A stretch of DNA of 38,557 nucleotides from a virus: positions 1 to 38,557 of IMG/VR virus record IMGVR_UViG_3300043449_001802. The stretch is one strand, 5' to 3'. This document shows, piece by piece, positions 32,135-38,470 of this stretch. The translations under genes and the position numbers were made by a program. Under the pieces are notes generated by a model, which had not been told where the DNA came from, searched no databases, and saw nothing but the letters and a program-made list of their open reading frames with translations. Numbering within the stretch: the first letter of the stretch is position 1; each line of letters begins with the position of its first letter.

Positions 32135-32478
32135 CGAATCAGGAATCGGCAGACGCACTCAAGGAAGCGGCCAAAAAAATCGGCTCGGCGGCCACCTTGG
32201 AATACCTTATGGCGATTGCTCCCTGGGTGCGTTTGCCAGTCATTTATCAGGTCTTTAAATGGCTAATCGAGTTTATTTTATCGACAGCAATTAACAAAAC
32301 AGAGCTTGGAGCGTTCTTCCTTTTCATTGACGTTAGAACCTCCATGCAGGGTCGAGAATTTATTGAAGCCGCGCAAAAAAACAGGCAGGCTCAAATGAAT
32401 GGAACCCAAAAAGAAAAACTTACAGCCGAGCGCAATCTTATTGATAGTTTTCGTGCTTTTGTTCGCTTTACTTCTTAG
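32131..32478 (+). CDS. Lysis-region protein with one TM segment (holin candidate)
   Basis: Of 115 residues. The GTG start overlaps the previous stop. A central hydrophobic segment (VRLPVIYQVFKWLIEFIL) is followed by FFLFIDVRTS and a charged helical tail. Its position before a lipoprotein and endolysin suggests a holin or i-spanin. The lipoprotein gene starts inside its 3' end in another frame, a layout reminiscent of Rz/Rz1. Confidence 0.55.
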   Translation: MTNQESADALKEAAKKIGSAATLEYLMAIAPWVRLPVIYQVFKWLIEFILSTAINKTELGAFFLFIDVRTSMQGREFIEAAQKNRQAQMNGTQKEKLTAERNLIDSFRAFVRFTS

Positions 32479-32773
32479 CTCGTGCGCCTCCTCGCCTCCG
32501 GCCATCCCAGTTTGTACGGAAATCACTTTGAATCGCGCTTATTGTGTGAATACGATAACGAGCGATGAGTTTTACATCGATGACGAGCATCCTTTCAATG
32601 GCTCTACATATTGGGAGATGCGGCCAACGATGGTGCTTTTGCCATTCTCAAGCTGGATTGAGCTCAAGCGATGGATCATTAAAGAATGCGCGGTGACTCG
32701 AGCTTGCGATGAGGCTGTGAGCTCGTGGGATCGAACTTTAAAAACTGTTGACGATATTACGAAAGGAAAATGA
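32399..32773 (+). CDS. Lipoprotein, possible o-spanin
   Basis: Of 124 residues. A basic N-terminus (KKKNLQPS) is followed by a hydrophobic helix and the lipobox LLLSSC, then a Pro-rich start SSPPAIPVC and later EMRPTMVLLPFSSW. After cleavage it would be an outer-membrane lipoprotein of ~100 residues, longer than Rz1. It overlaps the 3' end of the previous gene by 80 bases in another frame, as Rz1 does with Rz. The start at 32399 is chosen as the signal peptide begins there. Confidence 0.65.
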   Translation: MEPKKKNLQPSAILLIVFVLLFALLLSSCASSPPAIPVCTEITLNRAYCVNTITSDEFYIDDEHPFNGSTYWEMRPTMVLLPFSSWIELKRWIIKECAVTRACDEAVSSWDRTLKTVDDITKGK

Positions 32774-33486
32774 TGGGAGACTTTTTTAAAAACGCATGGC
32801 AACAGTGGCAGGATTTAAAAAACAAGCAAAATGCCTCGGCCGAACCCATGCCGCAAAAATCCGAACCAAGTAAGCCAGAGCCGGATTTAAATAAGGTAGC
32901 TCCTGTCCCTTTAAAAACGGCTGTAAAAACTTGCCCGAGAACTCCCGCGGAATACGCTGCAAAATACGCCGCAGCCATCGTAAAGCCCGACAAGCTAGAT
33001 TATTGTAAGGCGAAAGCGAAACTGCTTGAAAGCTATCGTAAGAACTTTTACGAGCCCGTGGCTCAAGCTGTTGGCTGCCCTTGGTGGGTAGTGGCCTGCA
33101 TCCATTTACAGGAATGCGGCGAGGATGTGGGAGTTTTTAAAGCGGTTTTACATAACGGCGAAAAAATCGTTGGGACTGGCAAAAAAACAAAACTGGTCCC
33201 AAAAGGGAAGGGCCCTTTCACGACTTGGGAATTAGCCGCCATCGATGCTTTAGGCGGGAAAAACGCTCTAGTAAAAAAATCATGGGACGTTGGAAGCGCC
33301 TTGCAGTTTTTAGAGGTTTTCAATGGGCTAGGATATCGAGCTCATGGAATTTCAAGCCCGTATCTGTGGAGCTATACCGATCAATACTCCAAAGGCAAAT
33401 ATGTTGCCGATGGTGTTTGGAGTGCGACAGCCGTGAGCAAACAACAAGGCTGCGCGGCCATAATGAAGTGTTTGGGAATTGTTTAA
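32770..33486 (+). CDS. Endolysin (lysozyme/transglycosylase-like)
   Basis: Of 238 residues. An N-terminal charged and Pro-rich region (~1-60) precedes a catalytic-like domain. PWWVVACIHLQE (104-115) places a likely catalytic Glu at 115, in the IHxxE pattern of a phage lysozyme-like family. GTGKKTKLVPKGKGPFTTWE, LEVFNGLGYRAHG and SPYLWSYTDQYSKGKYVADG follow in the order I recall for that family. It should cut peptidoglycan at lysis. No signal peptide is seen, so it needs the holin. Confidence 0.82.
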   Translation: MMGDFFKNAWQQWQDLKNKQNASAEPMPQKSEPSKPEPDLNKVAPVPLKTAVKTCPRTPAEYAAKYAAAIVKPDKLDYCKAKAKLLESYRKNFYEPVAQAVGCPWWVVACIHLQECGEDVGVFKAVLHNGEKIVGTGKKTKLVPKGKGPFTTWELAAIDALGGKNALVKKSWDVGSALQFLEVFNGLGYRAHGISSPYLWSYTDQYSKGKYVADGVWSATAVSKQQGCAAIMKCLGIV

Positions 33487-33500
33487 AAAAAGGAAAAAAA

Positions 33501-34121
33501 ATGGAAGCATCAATTCATTGCAAATATGATCAATTATTAAATCCAAAAAAACTTAAGGATCATCCAAAAAATAGAAATAAGCACAGTGACAGTCAACTTG
33601 ATCGACTTTCTAAACTTTATCAAAGTCATGGCATTCGGCACCCAATTATTGTTTCAAAAAAAAGTGGTTTTATTGTTGCTGGTCATGCACGAAAAATGGC
33701 AGCGCTCAAAGCGGGAATTTCTGCAGTTCCTGTTGTTTATCAAGAATTTGAAACCGATGAACAAGAATATGCATTTATTCACAGTGATAATGCTATTGCC
33801 GCATGGGCTGAATTGGATCTTGCTGGAATAAATGCAGATCTCGGCGATCTCGGTCCGGATTTTGATATCGACTTGCTGGGCATTAAAAACTTTACGTTGG
33901 ATCCTGCGGATCTTCCCGTTTTCAATCATGAAAAGGGAAAGTCAAATCGCGAACGCTATGAGGAATACAATCCAATGACGGTGCGAAAACTAGAAGTAAT
34001 TTTAAGCGAAGAAAATTATGGATTAGTCATCGATGGTTTAGATAAAAAAATGGAACGCGACAATTTAAAAAGCTACACAGAGGCAGTCGTTGCTTTTTGC
34101 AAAGAAGAGCTTACAAGGTGA
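33501..34121 (+). CDS. Solo ParB/Srx-like domain protein
   Basis: Of 206 residues, starting at ATG 33501 behind AAGGA. The N-terminal ~120 residues have the ParB-like fold pattern: LNPKKLKDHPKNRNKHSD, HGIRHPIIVSKKSGFIVAG, then GHARKMAALKAGI and EYAFIHSDNAIAAWAELD, FDIDLLGI. This is the type usually fused to phage adenine/cytosine methylases, but no methylase domain follows; instead there is a charged ~80-residue tail. It is coupled to the TET/JBP-like gene (4-base overlap), so it is probably a DNA-binding or targeting partner for modification. Confidence 0.78.
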   Translation: MEASIHCKYDQLLNPKKLKDHPKNRNKHSDSQLDRLSKLYQSHGIRHPIIVSKKSGFIVAGHARKMAALKAGISAVPVVYQEFETDEQEYAFIHSDNAIAAWAELDLAGINADLGDLGPDFDIDLLGIKNFTLDPADLPVFNHEKGKSNRERYEEYNPMTVRKLEVILSEENYGLVIDGLDKKMERDNLKSYTEAVVAFCKEELTR

Positions 34122-34957
34122 AAAAAATTTACCTAAAAAAACGCACCGTTCAACGTACTGAATATATTGCCAAGGGAGCCGAGTTAAATCATGTTTCACA
34201 GTTAATTAGCGATCGAAATGTTGAGTTATATGATGAGGCAGATCCATCTAAACCTATCATCATTTTAAAAAATAAAAATGACTTTGGTTGGCTCTTCCAG
34301 GAATTGAAAAAAATTAAAAAATGGGACTCTGGTACTCGAAACAATGGCAACCGAAGCATTTCACGTGTTTATGGATATCAGCCCCGAATGCCTCCTCGTC
34401 GTCAGGACTATTGTTCGATGGCAAGATTTTACAAGGATTATCCTCAAATTTTTGATGATATTACCTCATGGATTCGATCAGCAGAAAAAGACTTCGAGGA
34501 AATTTCTCCTGAGCTTTATTTGCCACAAAAGGAACTTGTGCGAGGTTCAGTTTTAGAAGAATGGCGAATTGCAGGAACATCCTTCACGAGCGGAATTATT
34601 AATAAATCAAATCCGCTTGGATATCACACGGACACGGGCAACATAAAAAACGCTTGGTCGATGATGCTAGTTTTGCGCGCTGGCGTTGATGGTGGGCAGT
34701 TAGTAGTGCCAGAATTGGATGTTGCGCTAAGCTTGGATCATTGTTCACAGTTATTTTTTGATGGGCAGTCCCTCATCCATGGCGTGACGCCGATTAAAAA
34801 AACTTCTGCAGATGGCGAGCGCTTTAGTGTGGTTGCCTATAGCTTAAAGCAAATGTGCAAATGCCTTCATCCGGTTCAAGAAATTGAAAGAGCTCAGGTG
34901 CGAGCGGTTGCAGCTATGAAGCATCGTCGCGAGCTTCAGGAAAAGGCAAAAGAGTGA
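34118..34957 (+). CDS. TET/JBP-like Fe(II)/2-oxoglutarate dioxygenase
   Basis: Of 279 residues, with a GTG start overlapping the ParB-like stop. A double-stranded beta-helix core is readable: HTDTGN gives His170 and Asp172, FFDGQSLIHGVTPI gives His221, and ERFSVVAY gives Arg235 for the oxoglutarate carboxylate. The order GYHTDTGN, GGQLVVPELDVAL, LIHG is that of the TET/JBP group, which oxidises 5-methylpyrimidines in DNA using iron, oxygen and 2-oxoglutarate. Phage TET enzymes are known to make 5-hydroxymethylcytosine from 5-methylcytosine. The C5-methyltransferase at 2107 would supply the substrate and the next gene may decorate the product. A generic 2OG hydroxylase cannot be excluded. Confidence 0.8.
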   Translation: MKKIYLKKRTVQRTEYIAKGAELNHVSQLISDRNVELYDEADPSKPIIILKNKNDFGWLFQELKKIKKWDSGTRNNGNRSISRVYGYQPRMPPRRQDYCSMARFYKDYPQIFDDITSWIRSAEKDFEEISPELYLPQKELVRGSVLEEWRIAGTSFTSGIINKSNPLGYHTDTGNIKNAWSMMLVLRAGVDGGQLVVPELDVALSLDHCSQLFFDGQSLIHGVTPIKKTSADGERFSVVAYSLKQMCKCLHPVQEIERAQVRAVAAMKHRRELQEKAKE

Positions 34958-35913
34958 AAATTGCTTATCGGAGAATGTCTGGACCTATTGGATTATCTAA
35001 GTCTGAAACAGGGACAAGAGGACTTTGGCTTGAAAAGCGCGAGGCCTTCATCTCCGAGCTGTGGCGACGCGGGCATACCGTTGCCATTGTTAACAAGCTA
35101 ACTAAACCAACACAAAACGAGCTAATAACTCCTGCGCCCGATTTAGCTCGAGTTTTTGAAAGCGATTTACTTTTTGTTGAATTTGGTGGCGGTAATAAGA
35201 TTTTTTTTGAGGAAGACTTAAAAGCTACCGTTGAAATTGTGGAAAATTTTAAAGGACCAATAGTTTTTTTAAACGATGATCCCGATCTGCCGATGGTTTG
35301 GGATATGATTTCACAACAGTCTCAAAAAAAATTTGTTTGCTGGCATAATTCAATTCGCCCTGAGCTTTTTGGACGTGGTCTAAAAGTAAAGATTCCCGTC
35401 AAAGACTTTCCATTTTCCGCTTTGCTTCCCACTAGACCTCCGCGTAATGTTGATAGTTTTGACTTGGTTTATATTGGGCGTCCCGATGGGCGCGGGGCTG
35501 TAGTTCGCGAGCTTATCGCTGCTGGGATTGACTGGAAAATTTACGGCAGGCAAAAAGAATGGTGCGATTTTGGAGTGCGTGTAAGCGATCCTCCACCACA
35601 GGCCCAGCGTCCGGACTTTTATGCGGGTCAAATGGCCTCACTTGTTTTGGCAGATAAAAAGCATAAAAAAATGGGATGGCGAACGGGCAGGGCTTACCAC
35701 GCGCTAGCAGCTGGGTGTCCGGCAATTGTTGAAAATGATCATGATGCTCTTCGCGAGTTTTTACGTTTTAACGGTGCGCCTAGCCTCAAGCCAATTATTG
35801 AGGCGCTTAAAAATCCATCTTTTCGTCAAGAAATAACGCTTCAACAACAAGGTCTTATGATTGAGCGCGATCGTCCAATTGTCGAAGAGCGATTCGCAGA
35901 GGTTGGACTTTAA
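34954..35913 (+). CDS. GT-B-like glycosyltransferase
   Basis: Of 319 residues. The GTG overlaps the dioxygenase stop. The C-terminal third has FDLVYIGRPDGRGAVVREL, then WRTGRAYHALAAGCPAIVEN and a D-H-D segment, as in the sugar-nucleotide-binding half of GT-B enzymes. The N-terminal half has alternating strands and helices (AFISELWRRGHTVAIVNKL). Given the operon, its likely acceptor is hydroxymethylcytosine in DNA; a surface-glycan acceptor is an alternative. The sugar donor cannot be told. Confidence 0.75.
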   Translation: MKIAYRRMSGPIGLSKSETGTRGLWLEKREAFISELWRRGHTVAIVNKLTKPTQNELITPAPDLARVFESDLLFVEFGGGNKIFFEEDLKATVEIVENFKGPIVFLNDDPDLPMVWDMISQQSQKKFVCWHNSIRPELFGRGLKVKIPVKDFPFSALLPTRPPRNVDSFDLVYIGRPDGRGAVVRELIAAGIDWKIYGRQKEWCDFGVRVSDPPPQAQRPDFYAGQMASLVLADKKHKKMGWRTGRAYHALAAGCPAIVENDHDALREFLRFNGAPSLKPIIEALKNPSFRQEITLQQQGLMIERDRPIVEERFAEVGL

Positions 35914-36368
35914 TGAAAATAGGATATGATTGTGATGGAGTTTTGGCCGAAGGTCCACCCAAAAGCCCAGTGCGCTGGGGCAAAATGAACGGCGAACAGC
36001 GTCAACAAAGGCGTCTTGATTTGCTTCAATTTTACGCCAATGCCCGACCAATTTTGAAAAACCTTCCTGGCCCGATTGCCGTCGTTATTACTGCTAGAAA
36101 AGCCACGCCTGAAATTGAAAGAATTACCCGCCAATGGCTTGAGACCCATCACGGCGAGTTGTTTTGCGGGCAACTGGAGCTTTTTAATGGTACGCGCAGC
36201 ATTGAAAACGTAGTTGCATTTAAGGCGCAAAAGATTCTTGAGCATGGCTGCACGGACTTCATTGAGGACAATTTGCAGGTTGTACGAGGCCTCAGAGCGC
36301 TGTTGCCACGAGTTAAAATATGGCGTCTGCAGGTTCGACGTGGCGGGTTAATTGATCTAAGTCTTTAA
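35913..36368 (+). CDS. HAD-superfamily phosphatase/nucleotidase-like protein
   Basis: Of 151 residues, directly overlapping the glycosyltransferase stop. It has the HAD motifs: DCDG (Asp6 nucleophile, Asp8), VVITARK (Thr60), Lys104 and FIEDN (Glu118/Asp119). It is short, with almost no cap, and probably dephosphorylates a small substrate such as a nucleotide or sugar phosphate. As last gene of the modification operon it may supply or clear a sugar-nucleotide or modified-nucleotide intermediate; this is inference. Confidence 0.75.
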   Translation: MKIGYDCDGVLAEGPPKSPVRWGKMNGEQRQQRRLDLLQFYANARPILKNLPGPIAVVITARKATPEIERITRQWLETHHGELFCGQLELFNGTRSIENVVAFKAQKILEHGCTDFIEDNLQVVRGLRALLPRVKIWRLQVRRGGLIDLSL

Positions 36369-36378
36369 ATAGACTCAG

Positions 36379-36974
36379 GCGCAAGCCGTCAAATTGCATT
36401 TAATCAAAAAAAAACAAGCGGCATGTTCATTTTTAGGGCAGGATTTGAAAAGAAAAATGAAACCGCCCAGGCTTGCGCAAGGGCGGCTCATAAAATCACC
36501 GCTCGGAGTAGAAGCTCCTAGGTGATTCGCAACATGCCTTAGAAAATGTCGCTTGAATTAGTTCTAACGAATTCTGATTCATTCTTCAATTTCAAAAAAA
36601 GGTAATGCTGCAACGGTAGCCAAAAGCTCACCAATTCCTTGCTCGCTGCAATATGCGAGAAGAACGCAGGTAAACACTCCTGGGCCTACGGATTGGATCC
36701 GTAAAGCTGTGGCAAGGTGAGGGAAACATGAGCCTTCGAGGATTGAAAAATTGAAGGTTTGGTCAGAGTGATGCCTGGCTTGATACGAGAAAGTCATGTT
36801 GCGAGTGCAGACGCTAAGTCCACCGAGCTCTATTTAAATGGAGCTAAAGAGAAACTTATTTTGCATGGTCCGGAGGCTTACCCTGAGGCGAAATCAGGGT
36901 GCTAGGGACTTGATCCGCTAATCCTCGACCCAAGTTTCCATTAAGCAGAAGTGCGAGATGGAAATTAAGGTCGA
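36379..36974 (+). ncRNA. Candidate large structured noncoding RNA (~600 nt)
   Basis: The 645 bases between the HAD and nuclease genes have no convincing ORF but many strong helices. In the 5' domain, GGCATGTT (36420-36427) pairs with AACATGCC (36531-36538) and encloses three hairpins: CATTTTT/AAAAATG, CCGCCC (36463-36468)/GGGCGG (36481-36486), and AATCACC (36494-36500)/GGTGATT (36521-36527) with inner GGAG/CTCC. The loop of the second hairpin, GGCTTGCGC (36470-36478), is complementary over 9 bases to GCGCAAGCC (36379-36387), a pseudoknot. In the 3' domain: CTCGC/GCGAG (36642/36655), TACGGA/TCCGTA (36687/36698), AACATGA/TCATGTT (36725/36794) around CCTTC/GAAGG, AGCTCT/GGAGCT (36826/36840), ACCCTGA/TCAGGGT (36880/36894), and TCGACC/GGTCGA (36925/36969) nested around TTTCCAT/ATGGAAA (36935/36958). 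One closing T-G pair (36831/36840) is valid only in the + transcript. Size and setting recall ornate phage RNAs such as GOLLD or ROOL, but I cannot assign a class. Confidence 0.65.
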
Positions 36975-37013
36975 ACTATGCCCAGAACTTGAAACTTAAA
37001 AAGGGTTAAAAAA

Positions 37014-37556
37014 ATGCCATTCGTTGAATCGGAGCATTGGATTTTAGTATCGGAGATTGATCGACGCCTTGTTAGTCGAAGAATTCAGCAAATTTTGCAT
37101 GACGCTAGATCGGGCAAGTGGAAAGTGCCAAAAAACGATAAGCGTTTTTTATCACCAGGCGAAGCGATTCAAAGCGGACAGCGCGGTGAAATTGCTTTAT
37201 CCCGCTACTGTGATTTGAAATGGGCAAATGAGTATGGCTTAGGAAACAATATGAACGGAGACTTGGAGTTTGGCATTGAAGTGAAGGCAACAAACTATAG
37301 CGATGGGAATTTATTTTGCTCGCAAAAAACTTTAAACGATTATTTGCACAGATCTGGGAATACGCCCATTGTTTTGGCCCGTACCGGACTATGGCCTGTG
37401 GTGGAGTTTTGCGGATTTATTTACGCAAAAGAAATAAACAAGTTTCCTTTTTATAGGACAAATCAACGGCACAATATCGGATATTTGGTCCCACAAGATA
37501 AGCTAAGAGCCATGTGCGAGTTTAAACGGCTCGTGGCTCATTGGAAGCTTATTTGA
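37014..37556 (+). CDS. PD-(D/E)XK-like nuclease candidate
   Basis: Of 180 residues, starting right after the structured RNA with AAGGG upstream. The core reads GQRGEIALSRYCD, then GDLEFGIEVKAT with an Asp and ExK, the usual PD-(D/E)XK active site, followed by LFCSQKTLNDYL and NTPIVLARTGLWPVVEF. It may be an exonuclease-like partner for Bet, a homing-type nuclease or a restriction-type enzyme. Small PD-(D/E)XK homing enzymes exist, and its place next to the RNA makes that worth testing. Confidence 0.55.
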   Translation: MPFVESEHWILVSEIDRRLVSRRIQQILHDARSGKWKVPKNDKRFLSPGEAIQSGQRGEIALSRYCDLKWANEYGLGNNMNGDLEFGIEVKATNYSDGNLFCSQKTLNDYLHRSGNTPIVLARTGLWPVVEFCGFIYAKEINKFPFYRTNQRHNIGYLVPQDKLRAMCEFKRLVAHWKLI

Positions 37557-37608
37557 ATTTTGATGTCGTTTTTTTATGTTTATTTTGGCTTTAGTGGAGT
37601 TCTTTTAA

Positions 37609-37643
37609 AGCGCCCTCAGGGCGGCGCTCAAAGCTTTTTGAGC
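37609..37643 (+). other. Two overlapping hairpins downstream of the nuclease gene
   Basis: AGCGCC (37609-37614) pairs with GGCGCT (37623-37628), and GCTCAAA (37626-37632) pairs with TTTGAGC (37637-37643). They share three bases, so they exclude each other. Only short T runs follow; a weak or bidirectional terminator is possible. They lie in the 365-base gap at 37557-37921, which holds no gene. Confidence 0.35.
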
Positions 37644-37763
37644 TTAAAACAAAATAAAGTATTAATGAATTTCAAAAAAGTTATCATAACAAAATTAACG
37701 AGTTTATAAGCCTAAATAAAAATACTTTTTTCTCAAAAAAATGCGTTTTTTCGCAAATATTTT

Positions 37764-37792
37764 TTGCCTCAAAGTGAGAAAGCCTTTATTTT
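37764..37792 (+). promoter_or_regulatory. Possible sigma70-like promoter for the recombination operon
   Basis: TTGCCT (37764-37769) and TATTTT (37787-37792) are separated by 17 bases and each match four of six consensus positions. The flank is very AT-rich, and a GTTAT-C-ATAAC dyad lies upstream at 37680-37690. The predicted start would be near 37800, just before the structured leader. Weak by sequence alone. Confidence 0.35.
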
Positions 37793-37798
37793 CTTTTT

Positions 37799-37905
37799 AA
37801 ACCAAGTGGCCCTCCCGTTATTGGTTTTTATCAAAAAAAATACCTCCCTGGCATTGGTTGGTTGGTTGTTTCTTGGTTTGAAATTCAACCATCTGGTGCC
37901 AGGGA
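37799..37905 (+). promoter_or_regulatory. Structured leader with competing hairpins before the Gp157-like gene
   Basis: TCCCTGGCA (37845-37853) pairs perfectly with TGCCAGGGA (37897-37905), followed by TTTTT and then the AAGGAG ribosome site at 37911-37916. Inside it TGGTTG pairs with CAACCA. AAACCAAG (37799-37806) can pair with TTGGTTT (37821-37827, followed by TT) or with CTTGGTTT (37872-37879), and the latter would disrupt the inner hairpin. This resembles an attenuator-like switch of transcription or translation. Confidence 0.5.
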
Positions 37906-37921
37906 TTTTTAAGGAGTAGTC

Positions 37922-38470
37922 ATGTCTGAAGGAATCCGGTCTCTGAGCGACATTATTAACGAAGCGCAACTCATTATGGACCAGCTTTTTGAATCGGGCG
38001 GCGAAATCACGCCCGAAACCGAGGCTCTGTTGGCTGGTTCTAAATTAGAGCTCAAACAAAAGATCGATGCGTATGGTTTTATTATCGATCAATTTAAAGC
38101 TCGAAAAGACTACGCCATTGGAAAAACAAAAGAATGGGGCAAGGTCGCCGATCAATGCGAGCGAGCACTTGAATACCTTGAATCAAAAGTTAAAACAGCC
38201 CTGACGACTCTTGAGCTATCTGAAATTCATGGCCACGAATACACTTTCAAATTGCGAGCGAATCCACCTTCGGTCGTGGTTGAAAACGAAGCGGCCGTCC
38301 CTGGCGATTACATTGTTACTGAAACAAAAACCACGACTCGAGTCGATAAAAAGAAAATTTTGGAAGTTTTGAAAACTGGCGCGAGCATCCCAGGCGTCCA
38401 TCTTGAACGTGGAATTAAATTGATTTCAAAAGTATCAGAGCGAAAATTGATCGGCGGTCAAAATGAATAA
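37922..38470 (+). CDS. Siphovirus Gp157-like protein
   Basis: Of 182 residues, with AAGGAG upstream. It has the Gp157 pattern: SLSDIINEAQLIMDQLFES, ALLAGSKLELKQKIDAYGFI, a coiled region with ALEYLESKVKTAL, and a C-terminal KLRANPPSVVVEN with PGDYIV. Gp157 proteins sit with phage recombinases and may help load or regulate them. It is the first gene after the leader and is coupled to bet across the contig join. Confidence 0.88.
   Translation: MSEGIRSLSDIINEAQLIMDQLFESGGEITPETEALLAGSKLELKQKIDAYGFIIDQFKARKDYAIGKTKEWGKVADQCERALEYLESKVKTALTTLELSEIHGHEYTFKLRANPPSVVVENEAAVPGDYIVTETKTTTRVDKKKILEVLKTGASIPGVHLERGIKLISKVSERKLIGGQNE

Noticed and set aside
36579-36797. 72-aa minus-strand ORF in the gap after the HAD gene
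   Set aside because: It has no ribosome site, is the only gene it would add on the minus strand, and its sequence is fully explained by the paired helices of the candidate RNA.
36379-37013. Group I or group II intron as explanation of the structured region
   Set aside because: I found no group I P/Q/R/S core or group II domain V pattern, and the HAD gene upstream is complete with no split exon. A covariance-model search could still change this.
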